A stretch of 42,278 nucleotides of DNA from an uncultured bacterium (GCA_937951895.1 CALFER010000019.1:1-42278), one strand, 5' to 3'; shown: positions 1 through 9,290, counted from the stretch's first letter. The notes: generated from the sequence alone by a model not told the origin. A program made the numbers and translations.

Positions 1-38
1 GTTGCTTAACATGAACTCAGCCACCCACTTTCAACTAA

Positions 39-500
39 AGTCGGGACACCTTCCGGGTTCATCCCAACTACCAAAGGACGCATTATAATCAGGCAATCAA
101 CTACCACAAGCTTTACTTGACTGGCGGGAATCCCTCGGATCTCGAAAAAGCGATCGATTCCATAACCCGGGAGATTCTCATCAACCGCAACTCCGAGATG
201 CTTCTATACAGCGCTCAATTGTTCGAAATCAAAGGACTGTTTAGCGATTCCGCCGCGATGTACACCCGGTTTGTGGATTCAGTGATCGATGAGATGCGGA
301 TGGAGCGGGTGCTGACCGAGCGGAGACACGGGGATCAGCAGAAGGTGATCAAATCTTCGGAAGACTCTATCCGGAAACGACAGGTTCAGGATGCACTGCT
401 GAAGATATCGCTATATAATCCTCCGATGTTCATCGATCTCAGGAATAGAGTATCTTTGAACAATACAAGCGATCCGGACATTTTGGAACTGGTCCAGTGA
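39..500 (+). CDS. TPR-like protein, C-terminal part; 5' end broken or cut
   Basis: The reading frame is open from base 39 to the TGA at 498-500, just after an in-frame TAA at 36-38. The only candidate start is a TTG at 117, yet the residues before it (around HYNQAINYHKLY) read like continuing helical-repeat protein. The frame has helix-rich segments with alternating Ala, Tyr and Leu typical of tetratricopeptide-like repeats. No ribosome-binding site is visible before 117. I see no homologous continuation in the other two upstream frames. A frameshift or poor sequence near a contig edge would explain this; a real short protein starting at 117 (127 residues) is the alternative. It lies 7 bp before the tamB-like gene and is probably co-transcribed. 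Function unknown. Confidence 0.5.
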   Translation, partial: SRDTFRVHPNYQRTHYNQAINYHKLYLTGGNPSDLEKAIDSITREILINRNSEMLLYSAQLFEIKGLFSDSAAMYTRFVDSVIDEMRMERVLTERRHGDQQKVIKSSEDSIRKRQVQDALLKISLYNPPMFIDLRNRVSLNNTSDPDILELVQ

Positions 501-507
501 CTATCCA

Positions 508-3500
508 ATGAGCACACTGCCGAATCAAAAACAACCCAAGATCATAACCGTCCTCAAACGGCTCTACCGGTGGATTCGTCGACTCGCAGTCGCTGTCCTT
601 CTCCTGCTCATCGGAATGCTTCTCACGGTCCAGATCCCATATGTCCAGAATCGCCTGGTCATGGAAATCTGTCGGTTTGCAACGGAACAGACAGGCCGTG
701 AGATTCGAGTGGATCACTTCTATCTCTCGCTTCTCGGAACGCTGAATATCCGGGGGTTGTATATCGCAAACGATCCGAAATTCAGTCCGGAACCATTGGG
801 AGAATGCACGCAGTTTCATTGTGTCTTCGATCCAATCTCACTTCTGAAGGGCGAGTTTCATGCTCGATATGTTTTCATCGACCAACCTGTTTTCCGGCTG
901 GACTTTTCCGAAGATGAGGATTGCAATCTTTTTTTCTTCCCCCGGGATCGCACCAAAAAGAAGCATCGCGATCCTGATGACGATCATCTTGTCTATTCGT
1001 TGTTCGACCTCCTGAGGATTGACCACATGGACTTGATCCGGGGAAAGTTTCGCCTGGATTATCGCCCATCCGACCTGATCGTGGATGCACCGGTTTTCAG
1101 TTTACGAGCGGATCGGGTGCCTGGCGTAAAGGAGTTGAAAGTCGACATACGAGGCTCGAATGTTCTGACCTGGATCGAGTCACGGCTCGATTCGACGGCC
1201 GACCTTCATGCCCGTGCTCTCGTCTGGGCTGACGGCGTTCATGATTCGATCATTCACGCTTCTTCAACCTCCGGAGAAACCAGTCTCTGTGGAAGATGCA
1301 GCCTGAAGATCTTCACGAATCCGAGACTCGATTTTCAGGGCACGGTGCAGTTGTCTGCGGACGAACTCCAGGAATCACTGCACCTTCCGATCGGGATGTC
1401 CGGCAGAGTAGCAGCGGCCGTAACAGGATCCGGCCTGGCCAGAAATCTGACGATCGATTCGAAGTTGTGCAGCGATGGATTTAAAATTGATCGAGTCTTC
1501 ATCGATCGGATCGTGTCGACTGCCCACTTCTCGGATCGGTCATTTGTCTTTCCGGAGATCCGGGCAGCGCTATACGATGGAAATCTCACCGGCAATGGAG
1601 CGCTCACATTCACGCAAACCCTCAAAGGATATCACTTCGAGGTATCCGGAACCGATCTGGATCTCGCCCGAACTCTCGAAGAACAACGTGTGCCCGTTGT
1701 TCTTCCCGGTGTATTCGGAATCCAAGCGGAATTGAACAGTGAGGGGTTTGCACCTGAAAACGCCGTTCTGGAAGGTTCGTTTTCCGGAACCGAATCCTCT
1801 TCTACCGGAGGGGTTGACCCTCTTGTCTTCGATGGCCACTTCCAACTCTCCGATCGAACATTCATGATCGACTCGGCACGTGTACGGAATCGTACCAGCA
1901 TGATTGCGATGCGTGATGCCAAATTCACCCCTGCCTCATTGACAGCACAGATCGACATCAACAATACGGAATGCAGCGGCTTGATCGAACGCATCAATGC
2001 TTACTCGAAGGGATGGCCTGTTCTTCCGGAACTTTCGGGTGAACTCAATGCCGCCATCCAACTGCAGGGTTCACCTGCAATTCCGAAGGTGGAATTCGTG
2101 CTTTCGGGAACCGATACACGGTTGAATCGCATCGACATGGGTCGAGTGACGGTGACGGGCAGTGCAGAAAAGTGCAGTGTCTCGCTCGATGACTTTTCCA
2201 TCGAGGGTGATACAGGTGGCATAAAGGGGCGGCTACGCCTCGAAAGAGGTGATGTCTGCGATCGATTGTTCATGACGGCGATGGAAGCCGATGTCAACCA
2301 GTTGGATCTCGCATCGATGGCACCCATTTCCGGAATGCCACTCGATCTTGACGGCCGAGTCTCCGGGATGATTCATCTCAACCCATCAAACACCGGCAGG
2401 GTGGCCAGCCGATTGACAACATCCGGAATCGTCGCATGGAGAATCCCGCTCGAAGCTGTCGACATGAACTTCATTCTGGATACAAAAGGCATTCATGAAC
2501 TCTCTATGCAATCGAACACCGGTTCGGAATCCCTCCGGGTGACTGCGGAAATTCCATTCGACCGAGCCCCCAAAATAGAGATGACTGCAACGAACATCCC
2601 GTTGTCGCGATTTGAGAAATGGCTCCCGATCCCATTGTCTGGCAATGCGCAATTCACGATGCGAACGACCGATGAAGAAAGGCGATTCAAGGGTTACATT
2701 GACGGAGAAATTGACGATCTGATTGTTCGGGATTACGCCTCAGGCCCGGCTCAATTGCTGGCCACCATCAATCTCAATGCCCCGGAATCCACTCAGTTCA
2801 ATCTCATTTTCGCGGATCGAGCATGCTCGATCAACGGCGAAACCTCAATCCGGCATCCATATGCGACCCGATTGGGCGGCACGTTGGACTCGATGCCCAT
2901 CAAACTCCTGCTTCAGGCATCACCGATTCACAAATTCACAGCGAGTATCGACGGGACAACTACCGGCCAATTCGACCTCTCCTTCATCCCGGGAGACTTG
3001 TCAACCATTCGATCCGGCATCGAGATCCAGGAAATAGAAGGATCGGTGTTCGGAATCAATCTCAAGAGCAAACGTCCCGCTGCATTGGATCTGATCGGTA
3101 CTACCATTGAACTGGATCCGGTGTATTTCCTGAGTGAAGATTCGGAGTTTTCACTGGGAGGCATCATCGATTTCAGCAGCAATCTCGATCTGAAACTGAA
3201 CGGCATGGCACGTTTGAACGCTCTTTCACAGACCGTTTCCGGAATCCGCAATGCTTCAGGCACTGCCAGTTTCGATCTCAATATCCGAGGACCGGCATCG
3301 GATCCGGATTACAACGGCACAATCATCGTGCAGGAGCTCTATCTGACGAATCCTCTTCTCGGAATCCGGGTGGAGGATCTGCATGCTCAGATCGATTGCA
3401 GGCACAAACTGGGTCGCATCGTGTCCTGCGAAGGTATCGTTGGCAACAGCTTCACCCGAATTTCGGGAGAATTTGGCATTCGCAATCACATCCCGGATCT

Positions 3501-4476
3501 CCTGGATCTGAGAATCCAGGCGTCCAGGCTTGAATTCGAGTATCCGGAGGGGTTTTCTTCCGAAGCGGATGTCGATTTGAACCTGGTCGGAGACGTCCGC
3601 AATCCGGTGCTGATGGGTGACATCAACATCCTTCAGTCGAGTTACAGTCGGCGGATCAACTATAAATCGTTGATTGTCAGCGAATCACGAGCTAAACTAT
3701 CTTTGAAGCGAAAACCGACTCAGGTTACCGCACCCAGTCCATCGATTATCGACCTCGGCTTGAAACTGCACATTTTTGCTCCTGACCGGATTCGGATCAA
3801 CAACAATCTCGCAAAACTTGAGATGAAACTCGATTTATCCCTGGGCGGTTCCTTATCGCGCCCTCAACTGCTGGGACGGATTGAAGCGATCGCCGGAGAA
3901 GTTGAATTTCAGGGCCGACAATTCGAACTCGAACGGGCAACACTTGACTTCCTGGATGCCGATACTATCGATCCTATCGTGGATCTGCTGGCGACATCCG
4001 AGATCGAAAACTACCGGGTGTCCATTGAAATGACCGGCTCTCTCCTCAAGGATTTGTTTATTCGCCCGTTTTCATCTCCGTCCCTGAGTGATGTCGATCT
4101 CTGGTCATTGCTCGCCATCGGCAAAACGACCGAACAACTCAGCGACAACTCGGTTGACTATATTGCCAGCGGTGTTGCCTATGTCACGGGCTCACTGCAG
4201 GATCAGATCGAACGACGATTCAAATATTGGATGGGATTCGATGAACTCAGCATCGATCCGATTCTGTCGAGCAGCGATGAAAGCCCCTCCGCCCGCGTTA
4301 CAGTTAAAAAACACCTGAACCCGAATCTGTCTGTGACCTATTCCCGTCGGACGGCATCCACCGGAGACCTGCTTATCATCGAGTATAAAATATCCGATAA
4401 TGTCTATTTGATCGGCCGACGAAACGAAGACGGATCTCTGGGAGGCGATTTCAGATTCCGATGGGAGTTCAGATGA
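508..4476 (+). CDS. tamB: TamB-like (DUF490) translocation and assembly protein
   Basis: A 1322-residue protein with a basic N-terminus and one membrane segment (about residues 25-43), followed by a very long beta-rich region of repeating amphipathic strands. This is the architecture of TamB/AsmA-like proteins that bridge the inner and outer membranes. The last ~200 residues carry the TamB C-terminal signature, including the final stretch TVKKHLNPNLSVTYSRR and a C-terminus ending in alternating aromatic/charged strands, as in TamB, where this part contacts the Omp85 partner. TamB proteins help insert certain outer-membrane proteins and are proposed to move phospholipid across the periplasm. 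The stop codon overlaps the start of the Omp85 gene (ATGA at 4473-4476), so the two are translationally coupled, as expected for a TamA/TamB or BamA/TamB pair. Start at ATG 508; the ribosome site is weak. Confidence 0.9.
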   Translation: MSTLPNQKQPKIITVLKRLYRWIRRLAVAVLLLLIGMLLTVQIPYVQNRLVMEICRFATEQTGREIRVDHFYLSLLGTLNIRGLYIANDPKFSPEPLGECTQFHCVFDPISLLKGEFHARYVFIDQPVFRLDFSEDEDCNLFFFPRDRTKKKHRDPDDDHLVYSLFDLLRIDHMDLIRGKFRLDYRPSDLIVDAPVFSLRADRVPGVKELKVDIRGSNVLTWIESRLDSTADLHARALVWADGVHDSIIHASSTSGETSLCGRCSLKIFTNPRLDFQGTVQLSADELQESLHLPIGMSGRVAAAVTGSGLARNLTIDSKLCSDGFKIDRVFIDRIVSTAHFSDRSFVFPEIRAALYDGNLTGNGALTFTQTLKGYHFEVSGTDLDLARTLEEQRVPVVLPGVFGIQAELNSEGFAPENAVLEGSFSGTESSSTGGVDPLVFDGHFQLSDRTFMIDSARVRNRTSMIAMRDAKFTPASLTAQIDINNTECSGLIERINAYSKGWPVLPELSGELNAAIQLQGSPAIPKVEFVLSGTDTRLNRIDMGRVTVTGSAEKCSVSLDDFSIEGDTGGIKGRLRLERGDVCDRLFMTAMEADVNQLDLASMAPISGMPLDLDGRVSGMIHLNPSNTGRVASRLTTSGIVAWRIPLEAVDMNFILDTKGIHELSMQSNTGSESLRVTAEIPFDRAPKIEMTATNIPLSRFEKWLPIPLSGNAQFTMRTTDEERRFKGYIDGEIDDLIVRDYASGPAQLLATINLNAPESTQFNLIFADRACSINGETSIRHPYATRLGGTLDSMPIKLLLQASPIHKFTASIDGTTTGQFDLSFIPGDLSTIRSGIEIQEIEGSVFGINLKSKRPAALDLIGTTIELDPVYFLSEDSEFSLGGIIDFSSNLDLKLNGMARLNALSQTVSGIRNASGTASFDLNIRGPASDPDYNGTIIVQELYLTNPLLGIRVEDLHAQIDCRHKLGRIVSCEGIVGNSFTRISGEFGIRNHIPDLLDLRIQASRLEFEYPEGFSSEADVDLNLVGDVRNPVLMGDINILQSSYSRRINYKSLIVSESRAKLSLKRKPTQVTAPSPSIIDLGLKLHIFAPDRIRINNNLAKLEMKLDLSLGGSLSRPQLLGRIEAIAGEVEFQGRQFELERATLDFLDADTIDPIVDLLATSEIENYRVSIEMTGSLLKDLFIRPFSSPSLSDVDLWSLLAIGKTTEQLSDNSVDYIASGVAYVTGSLQDQIERRFKYWMGFDELSIDPILSSSDESPSARVTVKKHLNPNLSVTYSRRTASTGDLLIIEYKISDNVYLIGRRNEDGSLGGDFRFRWEFR

Positions 4477-7253
4477 GAATCGGGTTGATCATCGCTGTCT
4501 TCATCGCACTGATGCCCCGGGCCGCATCCATCGCCCCCGATTTGTATGACCTTCCTGTCACTTACATACGCCTCTCATGTGAATTCCCCTTCGATTCCGT
4601 TGCAGTCATGAATGCATTGACCATACACGAAAAGGATGCGTTAACACCGGATACCATCCGGAGCAGCCTGCGTAATCTCCATGAATTGGATCGCTTCGGG
4701 AATGTTGAGGTTCATGCGGAACCCTTCCTATCCGGTGTCGCGCTCACATTCATCCTGACTCCTGAGTGGATCGTTGACCATATTCGTTTCAAGGGCAAGC
4801 AAACCGGATATCTCTTCGCCTATGGTCTTGAAAGCAGAATCTCTCGGAAGGAACTCCTCCGAGTCATCGATGTCAGGCAGAACGAAACCTTCACCGAGAC
4901 CAGGTTGCAGCGATCCAGGGAGCGTTTAACTGAACTTTACGTCAAGTTCGGATATGGGCAATGTTCGGTTGAATCCCTCGCAACGCCCAACGAAACTTCG
5001 AGGACCATCGACATCCAGTTTGTGATCAACAAAGGAGCACCATCCGTGATTGATCACGTCGAGTTCACGGGAAATGCGATGATCTCGGAGGATCGTCTGC
5101 TCAGGCAGATGCGCTCGGTAAATGGCCGCCGGTTTCTTCATTCCGCCCTCGATATGGATCTGAAATCCATTCAAAGTTACTACCAGAAACAAGGGTTCCT
5201 GACGGCACGTGTCGACCGGATCGAAAGCACCTATCACTCGGATACGAATTCCTTTTCCTTGAAGGTTCCGATCGTCGAAGGCCCCTGTATCAAACTCCAG
5301 ATCGATGCACCATACCACTGGTGGAATGTGCTTTGGAGCTTCAGTCGGTTCGAGCGACGACCGACCATCGACATGGAAGCACTCGGATTCCCCGACTTCG
5401 ATACGACCGACATCGATGCACTCCATGCAGGTGAAATGAACCTGCTGATGCGGTATTGGGACCGCGGATTCGCCTTCGCCGAGTCAAGCCTGGAAGAAAA
5501 AGAACTCGGAGAGAATCGATTGCTGTATCATTACCGGATCGATGAGGGAGAGCGCTATTCGGTCAGTGATGTTGTGATATCCGGAAATGTATCACTCAGC
5601 GAAGACCTCCTCCGCAGCTACATGATCACAACCCGGGGGGACCGCTATCTTCGCCATTCCCTGCAGAAAGATTGTGACGCATTATACGGACTCTATCTCG
5701 AACACGGATTTATCGAACCAACCATCCAGGCTTTTGAAACAGAACGTGAGGACCGGAACAGAAGCGTCAGGATCCTGTTTCAGATTTCCGAAGGCAAACA
5801 CTATGAGATCGGCTTGGTAAACTTTGAGGGAAATCTCCGTATCGGATTGGAACGGCTCAAGGAGATCGGCGGCCTTTTTAACGGGAGGCCATTCCATTCC
5901 GCGGCGATCGACCGGAGTGTCCAGGGGATCATCTCGGAATACGAAAAGTCCGGATTCCCCGACACGTCCGCTTCCTGGTATTACATCGACTCCGGCGCAG
6001 GTGTCCGTGACATCGTCATTGAGATCACTGAAGGCAGTTACGTCACATTCGGGAAGGTTCTGATCAAGGGGTATTACCGCACAAAACTCGGATTGATCCG
6101 AAAACAGATCCCTCCTGTCGAATACAAACCGTTTTCCACCGAAACAATGATGACCATTCAACGCAACCTGTCTCAGACAGGCTTGTTCAACTCAGTCCGG
6201 ATCCAGAGTCTCGTTGCGGAAACTGATGATTCCGAACGGACGATACTCGTTTCTTTGACCGAACGACCCAGCCTCTTTCTGGAAACTGGTCCGGGATACA
6301 ATACCGATATTGGCGCGAGCGCCTATCTGAATCTCTATACCACGAATCTGTACGGAACGAATCGATTTCTCGGTGCTTCGATCTTCTATGCGGAACAAGC
6401 CGAAAAATCGCAGTTGACATACAGAGAACCTGAATTTGCAGGTTTCCCGATCCAGATGGAGATCCGCCTATTCAGGAACTTTACCGACGAGGATGACTAT
6501 GATCTGTATCGATATGGCGGACGCGCTAACTGGACATTTCGTACGACTGAGCGATTTCGCCTTGTCCTGGAGTATCGTCTCGACGAAGACCGACCCATCA
6601 ACATCCAACCCGGGGCCGATATCCCTGAAGAGTACCGGGAAAACGTCAAAATCGGTTCGCTTGCTCCAAGTGTGATCATGGATACGAGGGATGATCCACG
6701 CGATCCACGATCCGGATCGCTTGTTTCTGGAAAAATCGAATTTGCCAGGCCGGTTTATGGTTCGGAAGTCGATTTCACCAAGACAACGTTTGAAGCGAAT
6801 CACTTCATGAAACTACTTCGCCGCACGACTCTCGGTGTATCGCTTCGTGCAGGATGGGGACGGGACCTGCCCTTTCAGGAAACGTTTAAACTCGGTGGTA
6901 TCAAAACAATCCGCGGATGGGGTTATGAAGATATCCGAGGCCCCGCATCATCGAATCTGGTTTCTCCCGATAACAAGACGCGAGGAGATGGCGGCAACGT
7001 TTCTCTTCTCGGGAATATCGAATTTCGGGTCCCTCTGGTCTGGGGACTGCAAGGCGTCCTGTTCTTCGATACGGGAAATGTTTGGGAATCCACGAATGAC
7101 TTGCATTTCAACGATCTCAAAGGAACATTAGGCGCAGGGATTCGATTCATGACTCCGATCGGTCCGGTCGGCCTGGACTACGGCTACAATGTCCTCAAGG
7201 ATTCGTTCGATCACTCCCAGCGCTGGTCCTTCGTAATCGGTCAGACATTCTGA
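4473..7253 (+). CDS. Omp85 family outer-membrane assembly protein (BamA/TamA-like), seven apparent POTRA domains
   Basis: I chose ATG 4473 because it overlaps the tamB stop (ATGA) and directly precedes a signal peptide (MRIGLIIAVF, cleavage near residue 19-20). An ATG at 4461 would add four residues inside tamB. The 926-residue product has a periplasmic region of about 570 residues in which I count seven POTRA-like units, each beginning with a hydrophobic strand plus a G-N/G-K turn (for example VEFTGNAMIS, VVISGNVSLS, VNFEGNLRIG, VLIKGYYRTK). A C-terminal 16-strand-type barrel runs from about residue 596. The Omp85 L6-loop signature appears near residues 812-824 (IRGWGYEDIRGP). The final residue is Phe, as in outer-membrane barrels. 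BamA normally has five POTRAs and TamA three, so this is longer. With tamB upstream it may be a TAM-type pore or the general BamA; the sequence does not decide. Confidence 0.9.
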   Translation: MRIGLIIAVFIALMPRAASIAPDLYDLPVTYIRLSCEFPFDSVAVMNALTIHEKDALTPDTIRSSLRNLHELDRFGNVEVHAEPFLSGVALTFILTPEWIVDHIRFKGKQTGYLFAYGLESRISRKELLRVIDVRQNETFTETRLQRSRERLTELYVKFGYGQCSVESLATPNETSRTIDIQFVINKGAPSVIDHVEFTGNAMISEDRLLRQMRSVNGRRFLHSALDMDLKSIQSYYQKQGFLTARVDRIESTYHSDTNSFSLKVPIVEGPCIKLQIDAPYHWWNVLWSFSRFERRPTIDMEALGFPDFDTTDIDALHAGEMNLLMRYWDRGFAFAESSLEEKELGENRLLYHYRIDEGERYSVSDVVISGNVSLSEDLLRSYMITTRGDRYLRHSLQKDCDALYGLYLEHGFIEPTIQAFETEREDRNRSVRILFQISEGKHYEIGLVNFEGNLRIGLERLKEIGGLFNGRPFHSAAIDRSVQGIISEYEKSGFPDTSASWYYIDSGAGVRDIVIEITEGSYVTFGKVLIKGYYRTKLGLIRKQIPPVEYKPFSTETMMTIQRNLSQTGLFNSVRIQSLVAETDDSERTILVSLTERPSLFLETGPGYNTDIGASAYLNLYTTNLYGTNRFLGASIFYAEQAEKSQLTYREPEFAGFPIQMEIRLFRNFTDEDDYDLYRYGGRANWTFRTTERFRLVLEYRLDEDRPINIQPGADIPEEYRENVKIGSLAPSVIMDTRDDPRDPRSGSLVSGKIEFARPVYGSEVDFTKTTFEANHFMKLLRRTTLGVSLRAGWGRDLPFQETFKLGGIKTIRGWGYEDIRGPASSNLVSPDNKTRGDGGNVSLLGNIEFRVPLVWGLQGVLFFDTGNVWESTNDLHFNDLKGTLGAGIRFMTPIGPVGLDYGYNVLKDSFDHSQRWSFVIGQTF

Positions 7254-7279
7254 TCCGATTCCAGATCCATGAGAATGTA

Positions 7280-8005
7280 TCACCTTTCAATCATCGATTC
7301 CTGGATGATGACTCCGCGATCAATCGCGGTAATCGTTTGGCGCCCGATAAGCCTTCCGATATCCCGAGGACAAAAACTACCTTCAGGAACTTGATCGCGC
7401 GGGACCTCGACAACCCCGAGACGCTCCTTCGTGATGCTCTCGCCGGCTGCGATTTCCTCCACACAGACAATGAGTTGAATCTTGGCGAACGGATCCGCTT
7501 GATGCATCATGACCGGTTTAAAGCGATCCGTCCATGTTTTGAACCACTCGCGCAACGCTTCGGATTGCTGAGACAGAATGGAACCCGCAACCATTGCAAT
7601 GAACACGAGAATAGAGAAAAAACGGCTGGAACGACTTTGAGGCCTGTCGTGAGAAGGTGTTTCCGACCCGAGTTCACCGATTGACTGCTCATCGGTAGCA
7701 ATTTGAATTTCGCCTCCATGCTGCCTGACCGTCACCTCCAGACCATTCGCCACTTCTCTGTCGTTTCCCTCATACAGGATGAGAGGAAGTTCCTGATCCT
7801 GCAGGATCGACCCGTCTACCCGATACAATCGGCGCAGGACATCGCGAAGCTGATCCGCCCGAGGCCCCCAATTTCTGAGAATCACCCAGAATTGAGCCTC
7901 GCCCGCCCGAAAATGGGTTCGCCCCTCATAGCCGCACTCAGAACAGGGATCATCGGGTCTTCGAATCCGCTGACCGCAATTGCTGCACCGAAAGATATCA
8001 CTCAT
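7280..8005 (-). CDS. Zinc-ribbon / transmembrane / SAF-domain protein
   Basis: A 241-residue protein of unknown function with three parts. Residues 7-24 hold a zinc ribbon (C7, C10, C21, C24). Residues about 35-102 form a small alpha/beta domain resembling the ribosomal L7/L12 C-terminal fold (inference from pattern). Residues about 128-146 are one membrane helix, and residues 178-241 match a SAF domain as in CpaB/FlgA-type proteins (AAGESITKERLG, then GRLIGRQTITAIDRG). The topology would put the zinc ribbon in the cytoplasm and the SAF domain in the periplasm. SAF domains occur in pilus and flagellar assembly proteins and in sialic-acid synthases, so a role in envelope or pilus assembly is possible but not shown. 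The start ATG at 8005 follows a strong GGGAGG site five bases away. It converges on the Omp85 gene with a 26-bp gap and no clear terminator. Confidence 0.75.
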   Translation of the reverse strand: MSDIFRCSNCGQRIRRPDDPCSECGYEGRTHFRAGEAQFWVILRNWGPRADQLRDVLRRLYRVDGSILQDQELPLILYEGNDREVANGLEVTVRQHGGEIQIATDEQSIGELGSETPSHDRPQSRSSRFFSILVFIAMVAGSILSQQSEALREWFKTWTDRFKPVMMHQADPFAKIQLIVCVEEIAAGESITKERLGVVEVPRDQVPEGSFCPRDIGRLIGRQTITAIDRGVIIQESMIER

Positions 8006-8026
8006 TCATACCTCCCGCCTGAGTCG

Positions 8027-8055
8027 ATTATATCGGATCCGATATGAGATTTCAC
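8027..8055 (-). promoter_or_regulatory. Predicted promoter of the zinc-ribbon/SAF gene
   Basis: On the minus strand a perfect -10 TATAAT (8027-8032) lies 17 bp from a GTGAAA -35 (8050-8055). The predicted transcript starts near 8020, giving a leader of about 15 bases. A 16-bp perfect palindrome (8030-8045) covers the spacer and part of the -10. Confidence 0.5.
8030..8045. promoter_or_regulatory. 16-bp perfect palindrome, candidate operator
   Basis: ATATCGGATCCGATAT is a perfect inverted repeat in the divergent region between the SAF gene and the exported TPR gene. It overlaps the -10 of the minus-strand promoter, the expected place for a repressor dimer. No regulator gene is adjacent, so the binding protein is unknown. 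Confidence 0.4.
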
Positions 8056-8092
8056 CGCTGATACCGATACTCTTCTCACCACCTTGCATGGT

Positions 8093-8121
8093 TTGACAAG
8101 CCGCGAAGCTCCGAATAAATT
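8093..8121 (+). promoter_or_regulatory. Predicted sigma-70-type promoter of the exported TPR gene
   Basis: A consensus TTGACA -35 (8093-8098), a 17-bp spacer and TAAATT -10 (8116-8121). The transcript would start near 8128 and include the strong ribosome site of the gene at 8145. Confidence 0.6.
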
Positions 8122-8144
8122 CCGATCGAGGAAAGGAACTCATA

Positions 8145-9119
8145 ATGTTGAAGAAAACTTCTTATTGCATCGTTGCACTGGCTATCCTGCTTCCCCTCCG
8201 ATCACTGGCTTACTATCTCGAGGGAACGGTCTTCGGCCCGGACGGCGCTCCTGTGATGGATGTGCTCGTGAAACTCTACACCGATGACCGTCAGGAGGTT
8301 GGCAGGGGATACAGCAACTCCAAAGGTGAGTATAAAGTATCGGGTTTACCGGGTGGGACCTTTACTCTCGAGGCTGTAAAAACCGGTTTACCGCGTTTCA
8401 CTACCCCGGTCAACATCTCGGGTCCGACCCCTTCGACAACAGTTTATTTCGATGTGCGCTACGAAGAAAAATTCTTTGAAAAAGCGGTGACTCGCGCGAC
8501 AACAACCGATTTTTATCTGAAACCGGGAACTTCAATCAAGGCATCCGCCATGAATGCATACCGGAAGGGGATGAAAAAACTCGAGAAGGGAAAAACAGAA
8601 GACGCTTTAGAACAGTTTCAGAAAGCGAAGGACCGTGATCCGAGCTTCAGTCGGGCGCATACCCAGGCGGGAATACTGTTCTATAAATCCGATCGGGATG
8701 ACTCCGCGAAACAACTCCTGGAAAAAGCCGCCGAACTCAATCCTTCTGACCCGCTCCCGCTGATATATCTCAGTCGCCTGGCTCTCGACGAAGGAGACAT
8801 CACCGGCGCTTTGACCATGTTGGCAACTGCTGACGAACTGGACAGCACAATACCGATCGTTCATGCTCTCCAAGGCAAAGCACACTATCTCGCCGGGAAC
8901 CTCGCCAAAGCGGAATTCGAATTCTCGAATGTTCTGCTGTCCAATCCGAACGGACTTGAAGATACCCGGTTGTATTTGGCGGAAATTCTGTTTCAGAAGC
9001 AGAGATACTTTGAAGCGCGCAACCATTATCAGATGTTCCTCAGGGAGTATCCGGATCACCCGGATGCAGATTCAGCCCGAAAACGTCTCGCCGACATCCG
9101 AGCAGCAATAGAACACTGA
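8145..9119 (+). CDS. Exported protein with carboxypeptidase-regulatory-like domain and TPR repeats
   Basis: A 324-residue protein with an N-terminal signal peptide (about 1-22, MLKKTSYCIVALAILLPLRS). A beta-sandwich like the carboxypeptidase regulatory domain follows at about residues 24-90 (EGTVFGPDGAPVMDVLVKLY, then GEYKVSGLPGGTFTLEA). From about residue 135 to the end come at least four TPR-type helix pairs (for example KGKTEDALEQFQKAKDRDPS and LEKAAELNPSDPLPLIYLSR). The family is a periplasmic or surface scaffold; the actual partner is unknown. The start is secured by an AGGAAAGGA site 7-8 bases before ATG 8145 and by the promoter at 8093-8121. It ends 9 bp before the convergent DUF5989-like gene. 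Confidence 0.8.
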   Translation: MLKKTSYCIVALAILLPLRSLAYYLEGTVFGPDGAPVMDVLVKLYTDDRQEVGRGYSNSKGEYKVSGLPGGTFTLEAVKTGLPRFTTPVNISGPTPSTTVYFDVRYEEKFFEKAVTRATTTDFYLKPGTSIKASAMNAYRKGMKKLEKGKTEDALEQFQKAKDRDPSFSRAHTQAGILFYKSDRDDSAKQLLEKAAELNPSDPLPLIYLSRLALDEGDITGALTMLATADELDSTIPIVHALQGKAHYLAGNLAKAEFEFSNVLLSNPNGLEDTRLYLAEILFQKQRYFEARNHYQMFLREYPDHPDADSARKRLADIRAAIEH

Positions 9120-9128
9120 TAAGATTGA

Positions 9129-9290
9129 TCAGAAAAGCATGTAGATCATGAAGGACACCGGATTGGCTGTCAGCATGATCAACGTTCCCAGGATCAGCAG
9201 AACAAGCACAATGGGAATCATCCACCACTTCTTGGTCTGCATCATGAAATCGAAAAACTCACGCACCATCCCTTTATTGGATTCTTTCAT
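9129..9290 (-). CDS. DUF5989-like small membrane protein
   Basis: A 53-residue gene that is easy to miss. Its product starts MKESNKGMVREFFDFMMQTK, continues with KKWW and one hydrophobic helix (about residues 24-42), and ends with SFMIYMLF. This matches the DUF5989 pattern: a charged N-terminus, a K-K-W-W turn, one membrane helix, and a short tail ending in Y-x-L-F. Genes of this family typically sit beside SxtJ and carbamoyltransferase genes, exactly as here. ATG at 9290 is preceded by an AGAGGGTGG ribosome site, and the SxtJ-like gene ends 9 bp upstream. Function is unknown; co-occurrence suggests a small subunit of a membrane-associated carbamoylation or export complex. Confidence 0.8.
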   Translation of the reverse strand: MKESNKGMVREFFDFMMQTKKWWMIPIVLVLLILGTLIMLTANPVSFMIYMLF

